A DNA stretch of 64,000 nt from Streptomyces iconiensis (GCF_028657195.3 NZ_JANCPR020000013.1:1-64000); one strand, 5' to 3'. Positions 32,575 through 41,364 are shown, counted from the stretch's first letter. Made by a program: numbers and translations. Notes: generated by a model not told the origin, from the letters alone.

Positions 32575-33717
32575 TTGTTGAGTTTCAAGAAGATCGTGTC
32601 CGTCGACTTGAAGCCTCTTGAGGAAGCCGTACGGAAATGGAAATCGGTCCCCGAGAAGATGCTGGGCGTCAAGACCGATTTCGATACCGAGATCCGGAAG
32701 TCGCTCACCGAATCGGACTGGCGTGGTGAGGCGGCGAACGCGGCAAAGGGCCGCTTCAAGGCGGCGGCGCGTGAGATGGAAGCGGCCTCCAGGGAGGCCC
32801 GTTATGTGCACGGATTTCTCCGTACCGCGTACAAGGACCTGCACAGTGCCCAGAAGCGCCTCAACGCGTGCGTAAGGGAAATCGGCGAGGACAAGTACCT
32901 GAAGATCGACGGGGCGACGGGAGAGGTCTCCCTCGACGAGGACAAGCTCAAGGGGCTGCCGGCGGGGCAGCAGCAGATGCTGTCCAAGGGCTACTTCGAG
33001 ACCGTGAACGGGTACAACCGGCGCGTCACGCGCGCCATCGAGGACGCACGCAGGGCCGACAACACCCTGAAGTGGGCTCTGGAGTTCGACGTCAACGGCC
33101 GGTACGCGGGCTTCACCCAGGTCGGGAACCCGCCCCTGCTGCCTTCCGACCGAAGGCCCTACGGTAAGGAGAAACCCAACGGGACCGACAACAAGACGTG
33201 GTGGAAGGCGAATGCGCTCATCCTGTCCGGACTCGCCTACCAGGGCCACGGAAACGCCTACGACCTCCTCAGTCATTACCTGGAGAACTCGGGCAAGGAC
33301 TACAAGGTGGACCCAGCGACGATGCTCCAGTCGCTTCCCCGGTTCCGCGGCAAACTGGGCGAGGACCTGAAGAGGTACAAGGGGGACAGTTCATTCGACA
33401 CAGGATGGAAGTCGACCCGGGCCAACGAAAAGGACAGCCTCGACTGGTACTACGCGCTCAACGGATTCCAGTACCGCGTAAAGGGGCGCAAGGTGTACGA
33501 CGCGTCAGGGAAAGAGAGAATGGTTGCCGAGCTGTCCGTCTACAAGCGCTACAACTGGGGGAACGGTTCGGAGTCCGTGCCCCGTAAAGATCTGCACAAG
33601 GGGCCGATCGAACTGAAGCAGAAGGACATGGCGCATCTGCACACCTCGGGAAAGGCCCGCGAATACAACGTCGTGGGTAAGACGAACTTCGTCATCGACA
33701 ACTGGCCGAAGCGGTGA
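32575..33717 (+). CDS. WXG100-like protein with C-terminal domain, putative polymorphic toxin
   Basis: A 380-residue protein. Residues 1-110 form a WXG100-like helical hairpin with Trp49-Arg50-Gly51 (SDWRGEAANAAKGRF) at the turn. A linker (110-200) leads to a C-terminal domain (about 200-380) with SGKDYKVDPATMLQSL, WYYALNGFQYRV, SVYKRYNWGNG and a final VVGKTNFVIDNW. I do not know its activity; similar C-terminal halves follow WXG modules in other actinobacteria. There is no signal peptide, which fits ESX (type VII) export. TTG 32575 follows AGGGGGA. The stop overlaps the start of the lipoprotein gene (GTGA). Codon choice is less GC-biased than in its neighbours. Confidence 0.75.
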   Translation: MLSFKKIVSVDLKPLEEAVRKWKSVPEKMLGVKTDFDTEIRKSLTESDWRGEAANAAKGRFKAAAREMEAASREARYVHGFLRTAYKDLHSAQKRLNACVREIGEDKYLKIDGATGEVSLDEDKLKGLPAGQQQMLSKGYFETVNGYNRRVTRAIEDARRADNTLKWALEFDVNGRYAGFTQVGNPPLLPSDRRPYGKEKPNGTDNKTWWKANALILSGLAYQGHGNAYDLLSHYLENSGKDYKVDPATMLQSLPRFRGKLGEDLKRYKGDSSFDTGWKSTRANEKDSLDWYYALNGFQYRVKGRKVYDASGKERMVAELSVYKRYNWGNGSESVPRKDLHKGPIELKQKDMAHLHTSGKAREYNVVGKTNFVIDNWPKR

Positions 33718-34223
33718 GGCGCGTGACGCGCGGGGCACGCGTCACAGGTGGGGTGGCGGGTGCGGTGCTGCTCCTCGCGTCCGTCGCCGGCTGTGGCGGG
33801 CAGGAGAAGGCGGCACCGGAGGAGAAGCCCAAGGCCGCGGCGCCCCGCCTCCAGCACGGAGCCCCACCGGCGAAGGTCCTCAAGCTGCACCAGCTCGCCC
33901 TGCCCCCTGAAGCGCGACGGGTCGCCTACGTCCAGGACAACGGCTGGTCCTCGTACGGCCTCGCACTCTCTTTCCAGATCCCCGAAAGCCGGCTCGCCGC
34001 CTTCCTCCGCGAGGCCCGGGTGCCCAAGTCCAGCCTCGAACCCGGCTTCTACCTTGAGGATGTCGGCACCGAGACCGCCGGCTGGAAGAAGCGGCCCGGC
34101 AGGAACTACCTCTCCGGCGTCTCCACCGGCACCCGCACGCCCGCGCCCAGCCACGACATCACCATCGACGTGACGGACCGCCCGGAGCGCGTGACGGTGT
34201 ACGTGACGTCCGTACACGCGTGA
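33714..34223 (+). CDS. Lipoprotein coupled to WXG protein, putative immunity protein
   Basis: A 169-residue lipoprotein. The signal (about 1-26) ends in lipobox VAGC (SVAGCGG), followed by a charged/Pro linker and a folded domain (about 55-169) containing LPPEARRVAYVQDNGWSSYG and PGFYLEDVG. GTG 33714 overlaps the TGA of the WXG gene by four bases, so the two are translationally coupled. A membrane-tethered partner of an exported toxin-like protein suggests immunity; this is inference from context only. No recognised family. Confidence 0.75.
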   Translation: MRRVTRGARVTGGVAGAVLLLASVAGCGGQEKAAPEEKPKAAAPRLQHGAPPAKVLKLHQLALPPEARRVAYVQDNGWSSYGLALSFQIPESRLAAFLREARVPKSSLEPGFYLEDVGTETAGWKKRPGRNYLSGVSTGTRTPAPSHDITIDVTDRPERVTVYVTSVHA

Positions 34224-34257
34224 GGGACCGTCTCCGCCGGGAGACCAGAAGATCCCG

Positions 34258-34342
34258 TGGTGCGCGAGGGGGGACTCGAACCCCCACGTCCGAAGACACC
34301 GGCACCTAAAGCCGTCCCGTCTACCAATTCCGGCACTCGCGC
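34258..34342 (-). tRNA. tRNA-Leu (anticodon UAG)
   Basis: Read on the minus strand, the acceptor arms GCGCGAG and CTCGCGC pair fully, the T arm contains GTTCGAGTC, a long variable arm (GTGTCTTCGGACGT region) marks a class II tRNA, and the anticodon loop TTTAGGT gives UAG for CUA codons. The CCA end is encoded (34258-34260). It lies 35 bp after the lipoprotein gene. Confidence 0.96.
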
Positions 34343-34392
34343 GCTGACGTATCGTACTGCGCGCGCCCTGTGCGTACGGGGGAGGGCCCGGA

Positions 34393-35898
34393 TCAGAACG
34401 TGGGTTCGTTGGTCTGGGAACGTGCCATCTCCCTGGCCTCCTCGTCGGTGCTCACCGAGGGCGGTGAGCCCTGGAGCGGCTGCTGGGCCGTCTCCTTCAT
34501 GCACAGGACGGAGACGATGCCGAGGACCGCCGCGCCGGAGGCGTAGTAGGCGGGGGCGAGGTTGTCGTTGGTGCTGTCGACGAGGTAGGTCATCACGCCG
34601 GGTGCCGTGCCGCCGAAGACGGCCGTCGCGACGTTGTAGCCGATCGACAGGGAGCCGTAGCGCACATCGGTCGGGAAGAGCGCGGGGAGCGTCGCGGACA
34701 TCGTGCCGAGCAGGCACACGAGGCAGGCGCCGAGGATGAGCAGGCCGACGAGTACGGCGATGAAGCTGCCCTGCTGGAAGAGGGCGAAGGCGGGCACCGT
34801 CAGGAGCAGGAAACCGATCATGCCGGCGAGCAGCACGGGCCTGCGCCCGAAGCGGTCGTTGAGATTGCCCACGCGCTGGAGGACCGTCATCATCGCCACC
34901 ATCGCGATGATCGCCGCGACCAGCTCCATGGAGTTCTCGTAACCCAGGGCGTCGGTGAGGTAGGCGGGCATGTAGGACAGCAGCATGTAGTCGGTGACGT
35001 TGTAGGCAGCCACCAGGCCGACGCACAGGAGCAGGGCCCGCCACTGTTCGGCGAAGACCGTCTTGAGTTCCTTCTGGGGCACGTTCTCGGACAGCTTGGG
35101 CGCGTTGGCCTCCTCCGTACTGGCTTCGGGGGAGTGCGACAGCTCGGCCGCGCGCTTCTGGAACGCCGGGGTCTCGTCGAGTTTCATACGCAGGTAGAGG
35201 CCGACCACGCCGATCGGGCCGCCGACGAGGAACGGGATGCGCCAGCCCCAGTCGAGCATCGTCTGCGGGCCGAGCGTGGTGTTGAGGAGCAGCACCAGGG
35301 CCGCTGCGCCCGTGTAGCCGGTGAGGGTGCCCAGTTCCAGGAAGCTGCCGAAGAACCCGCGCCGTTTGTCGGGCGCGTACTCGGCGATGAAGGTGGCGGC
35401 GCCGCCGTACTCGCCGCCCGTCGAGAAGCCCTGCACGAGCCGGCACACCAGCAGCAGGACCGGCGAGATGATCCCGACGGAGTGGTACGAGGGGATCAGG
35501 CCGATGCAGAAGGTGCCGGCCGCCATCAGCATCATCGTCAGCGCCAGGACCTTCTTGCGCCCGATACGGTCGCCGAGCGGGCCGAAGAACAGCCCGCCGA
35601 GCGGCCGTACCAGGAAAGAGGCGGCGAAGGCGGTGAAGGAGGCCAGGAGCTGGGTGCTGCCTGCGGGGAAGAAGACCTTGCCGATCGTGACCGCGAGATA
35701 TGCGTAGATCCCGAAGTCGAACCACTCCATGGCATTGCCGACGGCGGCTGCCTTCGTCGCGCGGCGCACCGTCTTCTCGTCCGTGACCGTGATGTCGCTA
35801 CGGCGGATTCTGGGCCGCAGCTGACGCTGGATGGCCCGGAAGAGGTTGCGGTGCCGTTTGAGGGCAGCCGGGTCCGGGGCCGGTTCCTCGTGATTCAT
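34393..35898 (-). CDS. MFS transporter, metabolite:proton symporter (ProP-like)
   Basis: A 501-residue major facilitator of the MHS family. It has 12 membrane segments, with AVGNAMEWFDFGIYAYLAV in TM1, GPLGDRIGRKKVLAL as motif A and LVCRLVQGFSTGGEYGGAATFIAEYAP in TM4-5. The family takes up osmolytes or organic acids with protons. The start at 35898 (MNHEEP) is preferred over GTG 35919; a start near the TM1 region would drop 35 residues. It ends 50 bp from the tRNA gene. Confidence 0.92.
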   Translation of the reverse strand: MNHEEPAPDPAALKRHRNLFRAIQRQLRPRIRRSDITVTDEKTVRRATKAAAVGNAMEWFDFGIYAYLAVTIGKVFFPAGSTQLLASFTAFAASFLVRPLGGLFFGPLGDRIGRKKVLALTMMLMAAGTFCIGLIPSYHSVGIISPVLLLVCRLVQGFSTGGEYGGAATFIAEYAPDKRRGFFGSFLELGTLTGYTGAAALVLLLNTTLGPQTMLDWGWRIPFLVGGPIGVVGLYLRMKLDETPAFQKRAAELSHSPEASTEEANAPKLSENVPQKELKTVFAEQWRALLLCVGLVAAYNVTDYMLLSYMPAYLTDALGYENSMELVAAIIAMVAMMTVLQRVGNLNDRFGRRPVLLAGMIGFLLLTVPAFALFQQGSFIAVLVGLLILGACLVCLLGTMSATLPALFPTDVRYGSLSIGYNVATAVFGGTAPGVMTYLVDSTNDNLAPAYYASGAAVLGIVSVLCMKETAQQPLQGSPPSVSTDEEAREMARSQTNEPTF

Positions 35899-35956
35899 GC
35901 ACCCATGAGTACCGCACACAACCGCCGTTACACGGCATATGCGGAGGTGACGGCGC

Positions 35957-36439
35957 TCAGGCGCCGGACGGCTCCAGGCCCAGGTCCTTGATGAGCTTGG
36001 CCACGTGGCCGGTTGCCTTGACGTTGTAGAACGTGTGCTCCACCTTGCCGCTCTCGTCCACGACGACGGTCGAACGGATCACGCCCGTCACCGTCTTGCC
36101 GTACAGCTTCTTCTCGCCGAAGGCGCCGTACGCGGCCAGCGTCTCCTTGTCGGGGTCGCCGACGAGCGTGACCCGCAGGTCCTCCTTGTCGCGGAACTTC
36201 GCGAGCTTCTCCGGCTTGTCGGGGGAGACGCCGATGACGTCGTACCCCTGGCCCGCGAGCAGGTCGAGGTTGTCGGTGAAGTCGCATGCCTGCTTGGTGC
36301 AGCCGGGAGTGAGCGCGGCGGGGTAGAAGTACACGATCACCTTGCGTCCCCTGTGGTCAGCGAGCGAGACCTGCTTGCCGTCGGCGTCGGGCAGCGTGAA
36401 GTCGGGGGCGGTGTCGCCGGGCTGAAGTCGCTCGCTCAT
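35957..36439 (-). CDS. bcp: Thioredoxin-dependent thiol peroxidase (Bcp)
   Basis: A 160-residue peroxiredoxin of the BCP/PrxQ type that reduces peroxides. The peroxidatic Cys47 and resolving Cys52 are in TPGCTKQACDF, with Thr44 in the active site. The start at 36439 follows AGAGGAG on its strand, and a 12-residue longer form from 36475 is possible but unlikely. It shares orientation with the MFS gene. Confidence 0.95.
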   Translation of the reverse strand: MSERLQPGDTAPDFTLPDADGKQVSLADHRGRKVIVYFYPAALTPGCTKQACDFTDNLDLLAGQGYDVIGVSPDKPEKLAKFRDKEDLRVTLVGDPDKETLAAYGAFGEKKLYGKTVTGVIRSTVVVDESGKVEHTFYNVKATGHVAKLIKDLGLEPSGA

Positions 36440-36609
36440 GGGGGCTCCTCTGCGTTCCTCACGGATGGTGCTCACTTACGGTCGGACGCTGCCTGAGCGT
36501 AGCCGGAAGGCGCCGATCGGGGGTGCCATGGGGCATGGGCCCCGGCGAGCTGACAGGATGTCCGTTAACCACGGTATGACGCACCACTGACAGCGATGGA
36601 GGCAGCGCG

Positions 36610-36933
36610 GTGCCGGAAGCCAGGACCCCCGCGGACATCGAGGCGGACATCGTCCGCAGGCGGCACGATCTGGCCGCAGCGCTGGACGAGATCGCCGTAC
36701 GCGTCCACCCGAAGACGATCATCGGCGACGCCAAGGCCAAGGCCGCGGCCACGGTGGACAGGACGGCGGGGCGCGCGTACGTCGCGGCGAACCGCGCGGT
36801 CACGGACATGCGGGCGACGTTCGTTGCCGAGGACGGCGCTCCGCGCCTGGAGCGCGTCGTTCCGGTCGCACTGATCACGGTCGCCGTCGTCGGCGGTTTC
36901 TTCGCACTCTCGGCTCGGCGTCGGCGGCGCTGA
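36610..36933 (+). CDS. DUF3618 family small membrane protein
   Basis: A 107-residue protein with the DUF3618 start PEARTPADIEADIVRRRHDLAAALDEIAVRVHPKTI, a helical middle, a single membrane segment (about 83-99) and a final run of arginines. GTG 36610 follows GGAGG. The function is unknown. It lies next to bcp and the groES-like gene. Confidence 0.88.
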   Translation: MPEARTPADIEADIVRRRHDLAAALDEIAVRVHPKTIIGDAKAKAAATVDRTAGRAYVAANRAVTDMRATFVAEDGAPRLERVVPVALITVAVVGGFFALSARRRRR

Positions 36934-36955
36934 GGGCCTGGGATACGGTCGTGCC

Positions 36956-37315
36956 GTGAGCCCTGAGACTCCCGCTTCCGCCGCAGCGGACCACGACAAG
37001 CTGCCCATCCGGATGCTGCACGACCGCGTACTCGTGCGGACGGACACCACCGAGGGCGAGCGGCGGTCCTCCGGTGGGATCGTGATTCCCGCGACCGCCG
37101 CTGTCGGCCGCAGGCTCGACTGGGCCGAGGTCGTCGCCGTCGGTCAGAACGTCCGTACGGTCGAGGTGGGGGACCGCGTGCTGTACGACCCGGAGGACCG
37201 GGCCGAGGTGGAGGTGCGCGGGGTCGCGTACGTGCTGATGCGTGAACGCGACCTCCATGCCGTCGCCGCCGAACGCCTCCAGGGCTCCGAGGACTCGACG
37301 GGGCTCTACCTCTGA
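36956..37315 (+). CDS. GroES-like co-chaperonin family protein
   Basis: A 119-residue GroES-fold protein. It has LPIRMLHDRVLVRTDTTEGERRSSGGIVIPATA and VGDRVLYDPED, with a mobile-loop region that differs from classical GroES. No groEL gene lies beside it, so it is an extra co-chaperonin-type protein rather than the main groES. GTG 36956 gives a start directly before the conserved domain. A hairpin at 37347-37368 follows. Confidence 0.88.
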   Translation: MSPETPASAAADHDKLPIRMLHDRVLVRTDTTEGERRSSGGIVIPATAAVGRRLDWAEVVAVGQNVRTVEVGDRVLYDPEDRAEVEVRGVAYVLMRERDLHAVAAERLQGSEDSTGLYL

Positions 37316-37346
37316 AGCTCCCGCCCCTTGGGGATGCGGCCCCCGG

Positions 37347-37368
37347 GGCGCCTCATTTCTGAGGCGCC
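37347..37368. terminator. Hairpin between convergent groES-like and gdx genes
   Basis: GGCGCCTCA-TTTC-TGAGGCGCC, a 9-bp perfect stem with a 4-base loop, lies between the two converging genes. Confidence 0.7.
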
Positions 37369-37423
37369 GTATCGGGGAGGGCCGGCGGGGCGCCGTACTT
37401 CTGCCGGGCGCCGGGCCGGCCGG

Positions 37424-37744
37424 TCAGTGGCCGGAGGTCATCTTGAGGCCGATGACGGCGACCAGCAGCAGGGCGATGAAGAAGATCCGGGCCGCCGTGG
37501 CGGGCTCTCCCAGCGCCACCATGCCGACGATCGCCGCGCCCGCCGCACCGATGCCGACCCAGACGCCGTAGGCCGTGCCGATGGGCAGGGTCTTGGCGGC
37601 GTAGGCGAGAAGGATCATGCTGACGGCGAAGCCGGCGATCGTGCCGACGCTGGGCCACAGCCGTGTGAAGCCCTCGGTGAACTTGAGACCGATCGCCCAG
37701 GTGACCTCGACGAGACCGGCGACGACAAGCAGGATCCAGGCCAT
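37424..37744 (-). CDS. gdx: Guanidinium exporter of the SMR family (Gdx/SugE)
   Basis: A 106-residue small multidrug-resistance protein with four membrane helices. Glu13 in the first helix (LVEVTWAIGLK) is the essential proton/substrate residue; GLKFTEGFTRLWPS is the signature of the guanidinium-exporting Gdx branch. The start at 37744 follows GGAGGTG on its strand. A guanidine-III riboswitch stands 33 bases upstream, which supports a guanidinium role over drug efflux. Confidence 0.95.
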   Translation of the reverse strand: MAWILLVVAGLVEVTWAIGLKFTEGFTRLWPSVGTIAGFAVSMILLAYAAKTLPIGTAYGVWVGIGAAGAAIVGMVALGEPATAARIFFIALLLVAVIGLKMTSGH

Positions 37745-37777
37745 GACGGCACCTCCGTAAACGTGACTTGCGGGGGT

Positions 37778-37818
37778 GCGTCGTCTTGTCTCGGCCCGGT
37801 ACGACGCGTCTCGTCGGG
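37778..37818 (-). promoter_or_regulatory. Guanidine-III (ykkC-III) riboswitch aptamer
   Basis: On the minus strand the 41 bases read CCCGACGAGACGCGTCG, then TACCGGGCCGAGACAAGACG, then ACGC. This matches closely the Thermobifida fusca guanidine-III aptamer as I recall it, including the GACGAG, TACC(G/C)GG and GACAAGACG blocks and the pairings between GACGCGTC-type arms. It directly precedes the gdx gene. Likely turns on translation or transcription when guanidinium is bound. Confidence 0.92.
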
Positions 37819-37956
37819 ACCGGCCCACTCGAACGAGCGACCGGTCCCAGAACCGTAGCAAACGGGACGCGCGAGGGTGGTGGCCCAGGTCACCAGCGGG
37901 TCATCGGCCCGGGAAAGGGCCTGCGTGCGGGACCCGGTGTCCCCTCGCGGGAGGGC

Positions 37957-38172
37957 CTACCCTCCGCCGGGAACTCCGTTGCCGCCGATTCCGCCCGGAT
38001 CGCCCGGTCCGCCGTCGGCGCCGCCCACGTCGTTTCCGCCGTCACCGCCGGGATCACCGCCGTCGACCCCGCCGATCTCGGGGATGCTCGGGTCCGGAGG
38101 CTTCGTGGGTTCGGACGGCGGCGGCGTTGGGTGGGGGGGCGGGGGCGGGGGCTTCTCGGAGGTGGGCGGGGT
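37957..38172 (-). pseudogene. In-frame continuation of PBP after amber codon
   Basis: Reading on past the TAG at 38173-38175 in the same frame gives 71 sense codons with Pro-rich (TPPTSEKPPPPPPH), then DPSIPEIGGVDGG, then Gly-rich sequence, up to TAG at 37957. That is the kind of Pro/Gly tail Streptomyces class A PBPs carry. The amber codon therefore looks like a nonsense change inside the tail, or a sequencing error. Confidence 0.7.
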
Positions 38173-40302
38173 CTATTCGCTGGGGGAGCCGGTCGAGGGG
38201 GGCTCGGTGGTGGGGGGCTCCGTTGTGGCGGGCGGCTGGGTGCTGGGCAGCTCGGCGTCGCCGTTGGTGTCCAGGTCGAAGTCCTTGACGGGCCGGCCGT
38301 CCAGGGCCTCCTTCATGTAGGCGCCCCAGATCTTCGCGGGGTAGCCGCCGCCGTTGATACGGGGCTGGCCTGCCGCGCCGTACAAGGGCTTCTGGGCGCC
38401 GCTGTCGGAGTCCTGGCCCATCACGCTGATCACGGTCGACAGTTCGGGGGTGAAGCCCGCGAACCAGGCCGCCTTGTCCTCCTCCGCCGTACCGGTCTTG
38501 CCCGCCGCCGGGCGGCCGACTGACTGCGCGGCCGTTCCCGTACCGGACTTGACGACGCTGCGCAGGATGTCGGTGGTGGAGTCGGCGGCGACGCGGGGTA
38601 CGGCCTGCTTGGGGTCGTGGTCGGGCAGGTCGATGACCTCGTTGCCGCGGGTGGCCTTCTCGACCATGCGGTAGTGGCCGTGCTTGCCGTGGTTGGCGAG
38701 CGACGCGTACGCCTCGGCCATGTCCAGGGTGGAGGCGGTGGTGACGCCGAGCGCGATGGAGCCGTCCTCGGGCATGTTCGGGACGTTCTTGGGGATGCCG
38801 AGGTCGATCGCGGTGTTCTTGACCTTCTTCGGGCCGACGTCCACGCCCATCTGTGCGAAGACGGAGTTCACGGACTTGTCCATCGCCGTGGTGACGGGGA
38901 TCTGGCCGTAGGACCTGTCGTCCTCGTTGGCGGGGGAGTAGTCGGTGCCCCGGCCGTCGCTCATGACCTCGCGCTTGTTGGTGCCGTCGTAGACGGTGCG
39001 CGCGTTGATGGACGAGCCGCCCTGGGTCTTGGACTTGTTCTGGACGGCGGAGGCGAAGATGAACGGCTTGAAGGTGGAGCCCACTTGGTAGTCGCGCCGG
39101 GTGGCGTTGTTCATGAACTGCTCGGTGAAACCGATGCCGCCGTACATCGCCACGACCTTGCCGGTCCTGGGATCGACGGAGGAACCGCCCGCCCGGACGT
39201 ACTTGTCCACCTTGCGGTTCTTCTTGTCCAGTTGGGACATCAGCTTGTCGTCGACGGCATTGCGCATGGCCTTCTGCTTCTTGGGCTGGAAGGTGGTGGT
39301 GATGCGGAAGCCCCCGGCGCGGAGCCGCTGTTCGTCGACGATCCTGTTCTCGATGAGGTAGTTCTTGACCGCCTCCACCAGATAGCCGCGCTCACCCGCC
39401 ATGTTCCCCGGCGGCTTGGCCTCGTCGGGCTCGGGGAACTTCATGCCCTCGCGGGTGGACTTCTTGAGCCAGCCCTCGGTGACCATGCCGTCGAGCACGT
39501 AGTTCCAACGCGCCTTGGCGCGTGCGCGGTTCTCCGGGTGGGCGCGGGTGTCGTACGCGTTGGGCGAGTTGACCAGCGCGGCCAGATAGGCGCTCTCGGC
39601 CGTGGTGAGCTTGCTGACGTCCTTGCCGTAGTAGGCGTGCGCCGCCGACTGGATGCCGTACGCGTTGCGGCCGAAGTAGCTGGTGTTCAGGTAGCCCTGG
39701 AGCACTTCGGCCTTGCTCACCTCGCGGTCGAGCTTGAGCGCGATGAAGAACTCCTTGGCCTTACGAGTGATCGTCTGGTCCTGGTCCAGGTAGTAGTTCT
39801 TCACGTACTGCTGGGTGATGGTGGAACCGGACTGGCGGCCACCGCCGGTGAGCATGTTCCAGCCCGCGCGGAGCATGGCCTTGGGGTCGACGGCCGTCTC
39901 GTGGTAGAAGTCCCGGTCCTCGGCGGCGAGTACGGCGTGCTGGACGGTCTTGGGCACCTTGCTGAGCGTGACGTTCTCGCGGTTGACCTCGCCGTCGCGG
40001 GCGATCTGCGTGCCGTCCGCGTACAAGTAGACGTTCGTCTGCGCAGCAGCCGCCTTGTTGGGCGAGGGGATGCTCACCAGCAGATATCCGGCCACCAGCG
40101 CGCCGGAGACGAGCAGGACGAACAGCAGGACTCCGCCCAGTACCATCCGCCAGGTCGGGAGCAGGCGGCGCCAGCCGGTGCGGCGCTTCTTCTTTTTCTT
40201 GCCGCCCTCGCTGCTCATGCCGTCCCCCTCCGAGTCATCGGACGGCGGGCCGTCGGACCCCGGTTCCCGTCCGTCGGATTCGGTGGTCGGCTCGTCACTC
40301 AT
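38173..40302 (-). CDS. Class A penicillin-binding protein
   Basis: A 709-residue bifunctional peptidoglycan synthase. A charged cytoplasmic start and one membrane helix (about 55-78) are followed by a glycosyltransferase domain with catalytic Glu128 (EDRDF) and a transpeptidase with Ser409-x-x-Lys412 (GSTFKPF), Ser477-Val-Asn479 and Lys602-Thr-Gly604. The C-terminus is a Pro/Thr/Ser tail. The start at 40302 is before the conserved acidic region; a much longer upstream frame is not credible. The tail is cut by TAG at 38173, with the same frame open for 71 more codons. Confidence 0.95.
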   Translation of the reverse strand: MSDEPTTESDGREPGSDGPPSDDSEGDGMSSEGGKKKKKRRTGWRRLLPTWRMVLGGVLLFVLLVSGALVAGYLLVSIPSPNKAAAAQTNVYLYADGTQIARDGEVNRENVTLSKVPKTVQHAVLAAEDRDFYHETAVDPKAMLRAGWNMLTGGGRQSGSTITQQYVKNYYLDQDQTITRKAKEFFIALKLDREVSKAEVLQGYLNTSYFGRNAYGIQSAAHAYYGKDVSKLTTAESAYLAALVNSPNAYDTRAHPENRARAKARWNYVLDGMVTEGWLKKSTREGMKFPEPDEAKPPGNMAGERGYLVEAVKNYLIENRIVDEQRLRAGGFRITTTFQPKKQKAMRNAVDDKLMSQLDKKNRKVDKYVRAGGSSVDPRTGKVVAMYGGIGFTEQFMNNATRRDYQVGSTFKPFIFASAVQNKSKTQGGSSINARTVYDGTNKREVMSDGRGTDYSPANEDDRSYGQIPVTTAMDKSVNSVFAQMGVDVGPKKVKNTAIDLGIPKNVPNMPEDGSIALGVTTASTLDMAEAYASLANHGKHGHYRMVEKATRGNEVIDLPDHDPKQAVPRVAADSTTDILRSVVKSGTGTAAQSVGRPAAGKTGTAEEDKAAWFAGFTPELSTVISVMGQDSDSGAQKPLYGAAGQPRINGGGYPAKIWGAYMKEALDGRPVKDFDLDTNGDAELPSTQPPATTEPPTTEPPSTGSPSE

Positions 40303-40551
40303 GTCTCCAGGGACTCCTCGTCCAAAGTGGGCGATTCGCGATGTACGCCCCGTAGAACACTGTCGCACCCACCGCACCGGAGAACGAGTGCGGGGCACAC
40401 CACGCGGGACCGGCCGATGGGCCGTTCGGCCCGGGCCTGTCACCCGTCCCGGTGAGTATTCGGTGGCTGTCCTCCGAGAAGGTGGACTAGGCTCCGGCGC
40501 TTGTTCTCGTACGGAAGTACTACTTGGAAGACGGTGGAGGGGCTCGAAAGG

Positions 40552-41364
40552 ATGCGTCTGCCACGTCTCTATTTCGCTGTAGCCGGAAGTGGCTTCCGGC
40601 GTTATGCCACGTACCGCATGGCCACGGCCGCGGGCGTGTTCACCAACACGATTTTCGGCTTCATCCTCGCGTACACCTTCATCGCCCTGTGGAACGAGCG
40701 TCCGCAACTGGGGGGATACGACCAGTCCCAGGCACTCACGTTCGTGTGGATCGGGCAGGCGCTGCTCGCCAGTGCGGCCCTGATGGGCGGGGGGTTCCAG
40801 GACGAGTTCCAGGAACGCATCAGAACGGGCGATGTGGCCATCGATCTCTATCGGCCCATCGACCTCCAAATGTGGTGGCTCGCCTCCGACCTGGGGCGGG
40901 CCGCTTTCCATCTGGTCGGGCGCGGCGTCGTACCGCTGGTGGTGGGCGCCTTCGCCTTCGAACTGGCGCTCCCCGGCTCCCTTCTGGTGTGGGCGCTCTT
41001 CCTGCTGTCCGTGTTCCTCGGGGTCGTCGTCAGCTTCGCGCTGCGCTACTTGTTCGCGCTGTGCGGGTTCTGGCTGCTGGACGCGTCCGGGCTCGGGGCA
41101 CTGAGCATGCTGCTGAGCCTCTTCTTCTCGGGGATGATGCTGCCGCTGAACGTGTTCCCCGGCGCGCTCGGCGAGATCGTGCGCTGGCTGCCATGGGCCG
41201 CGACCCTCCAGGTGCCGGCCGATGTGCTGCTGGGCGTGCGCCAGGGCGGAGCGGGGATCGCGGGCGCCTTCGGGTTCCAGTCCGTGTGGGCGCTGGTGCT
41301 CCTCGGCTGCGGGCGGCTGCTCCAGAAGGTCGCGACGCGCCGGGTGGTGGTCCAGGGTGGCTGA
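40552..41364 (+). CDS. ABC-2 family transporter permease
   Basis: A 270-residue membrane protein with six membrane segments of the ABC-2 (DUF990-like) type. It has LYFAVAGSGFRRYATYRMATAAG at the start and the RTGDVAIDLYRPIDLQMWWLA coupling segment. ATG 40552 lies ten bases after GGAGGGG. It overlaps the next permease by eight bases. With the second permease and the ATPase it forms an exporter; the substrate is unknown. Confidence 0.9.
   Translation: MRLPRLYFAVAGSGFRRYATYRMATAAGVFTNTIFGFILAYTFIALWNERPQLGGYDQSQALTFVWIGQALLASAALMGGGFQDEFQERIRTGDVAIDLYRPIDLQMWWLASDLGRAAFHLVGRGVVPLVVGAFAFELALPGSLLVWALFLLSVFLGVVVSFALRYLFALCGFWLLDASGLGALSMLLSLFFSGMMLPLNVFPGALGEIVRWLPWAATLQVPADVLLGVRQGGAGIAGAFGFQSVWALVLLGCGRLLQKVATRRVVVQGG

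Noticed and set aside
34258..34342. Integrated element using tRNA-Leu as attachment site
   Set aside because: No integrase gene and no second copy of the tRNA 3' end were seen in the window; the WXG cassette may be acquired but no element boundary can be shown.
38617..40455. A 612-codon open frame opposite the PBP gene
   Set aside because: Antisense shadow of strong GC3 bias in the PBP gene; the product is repetitive Val/Leu/Gly/Ala/Asp with no motif.
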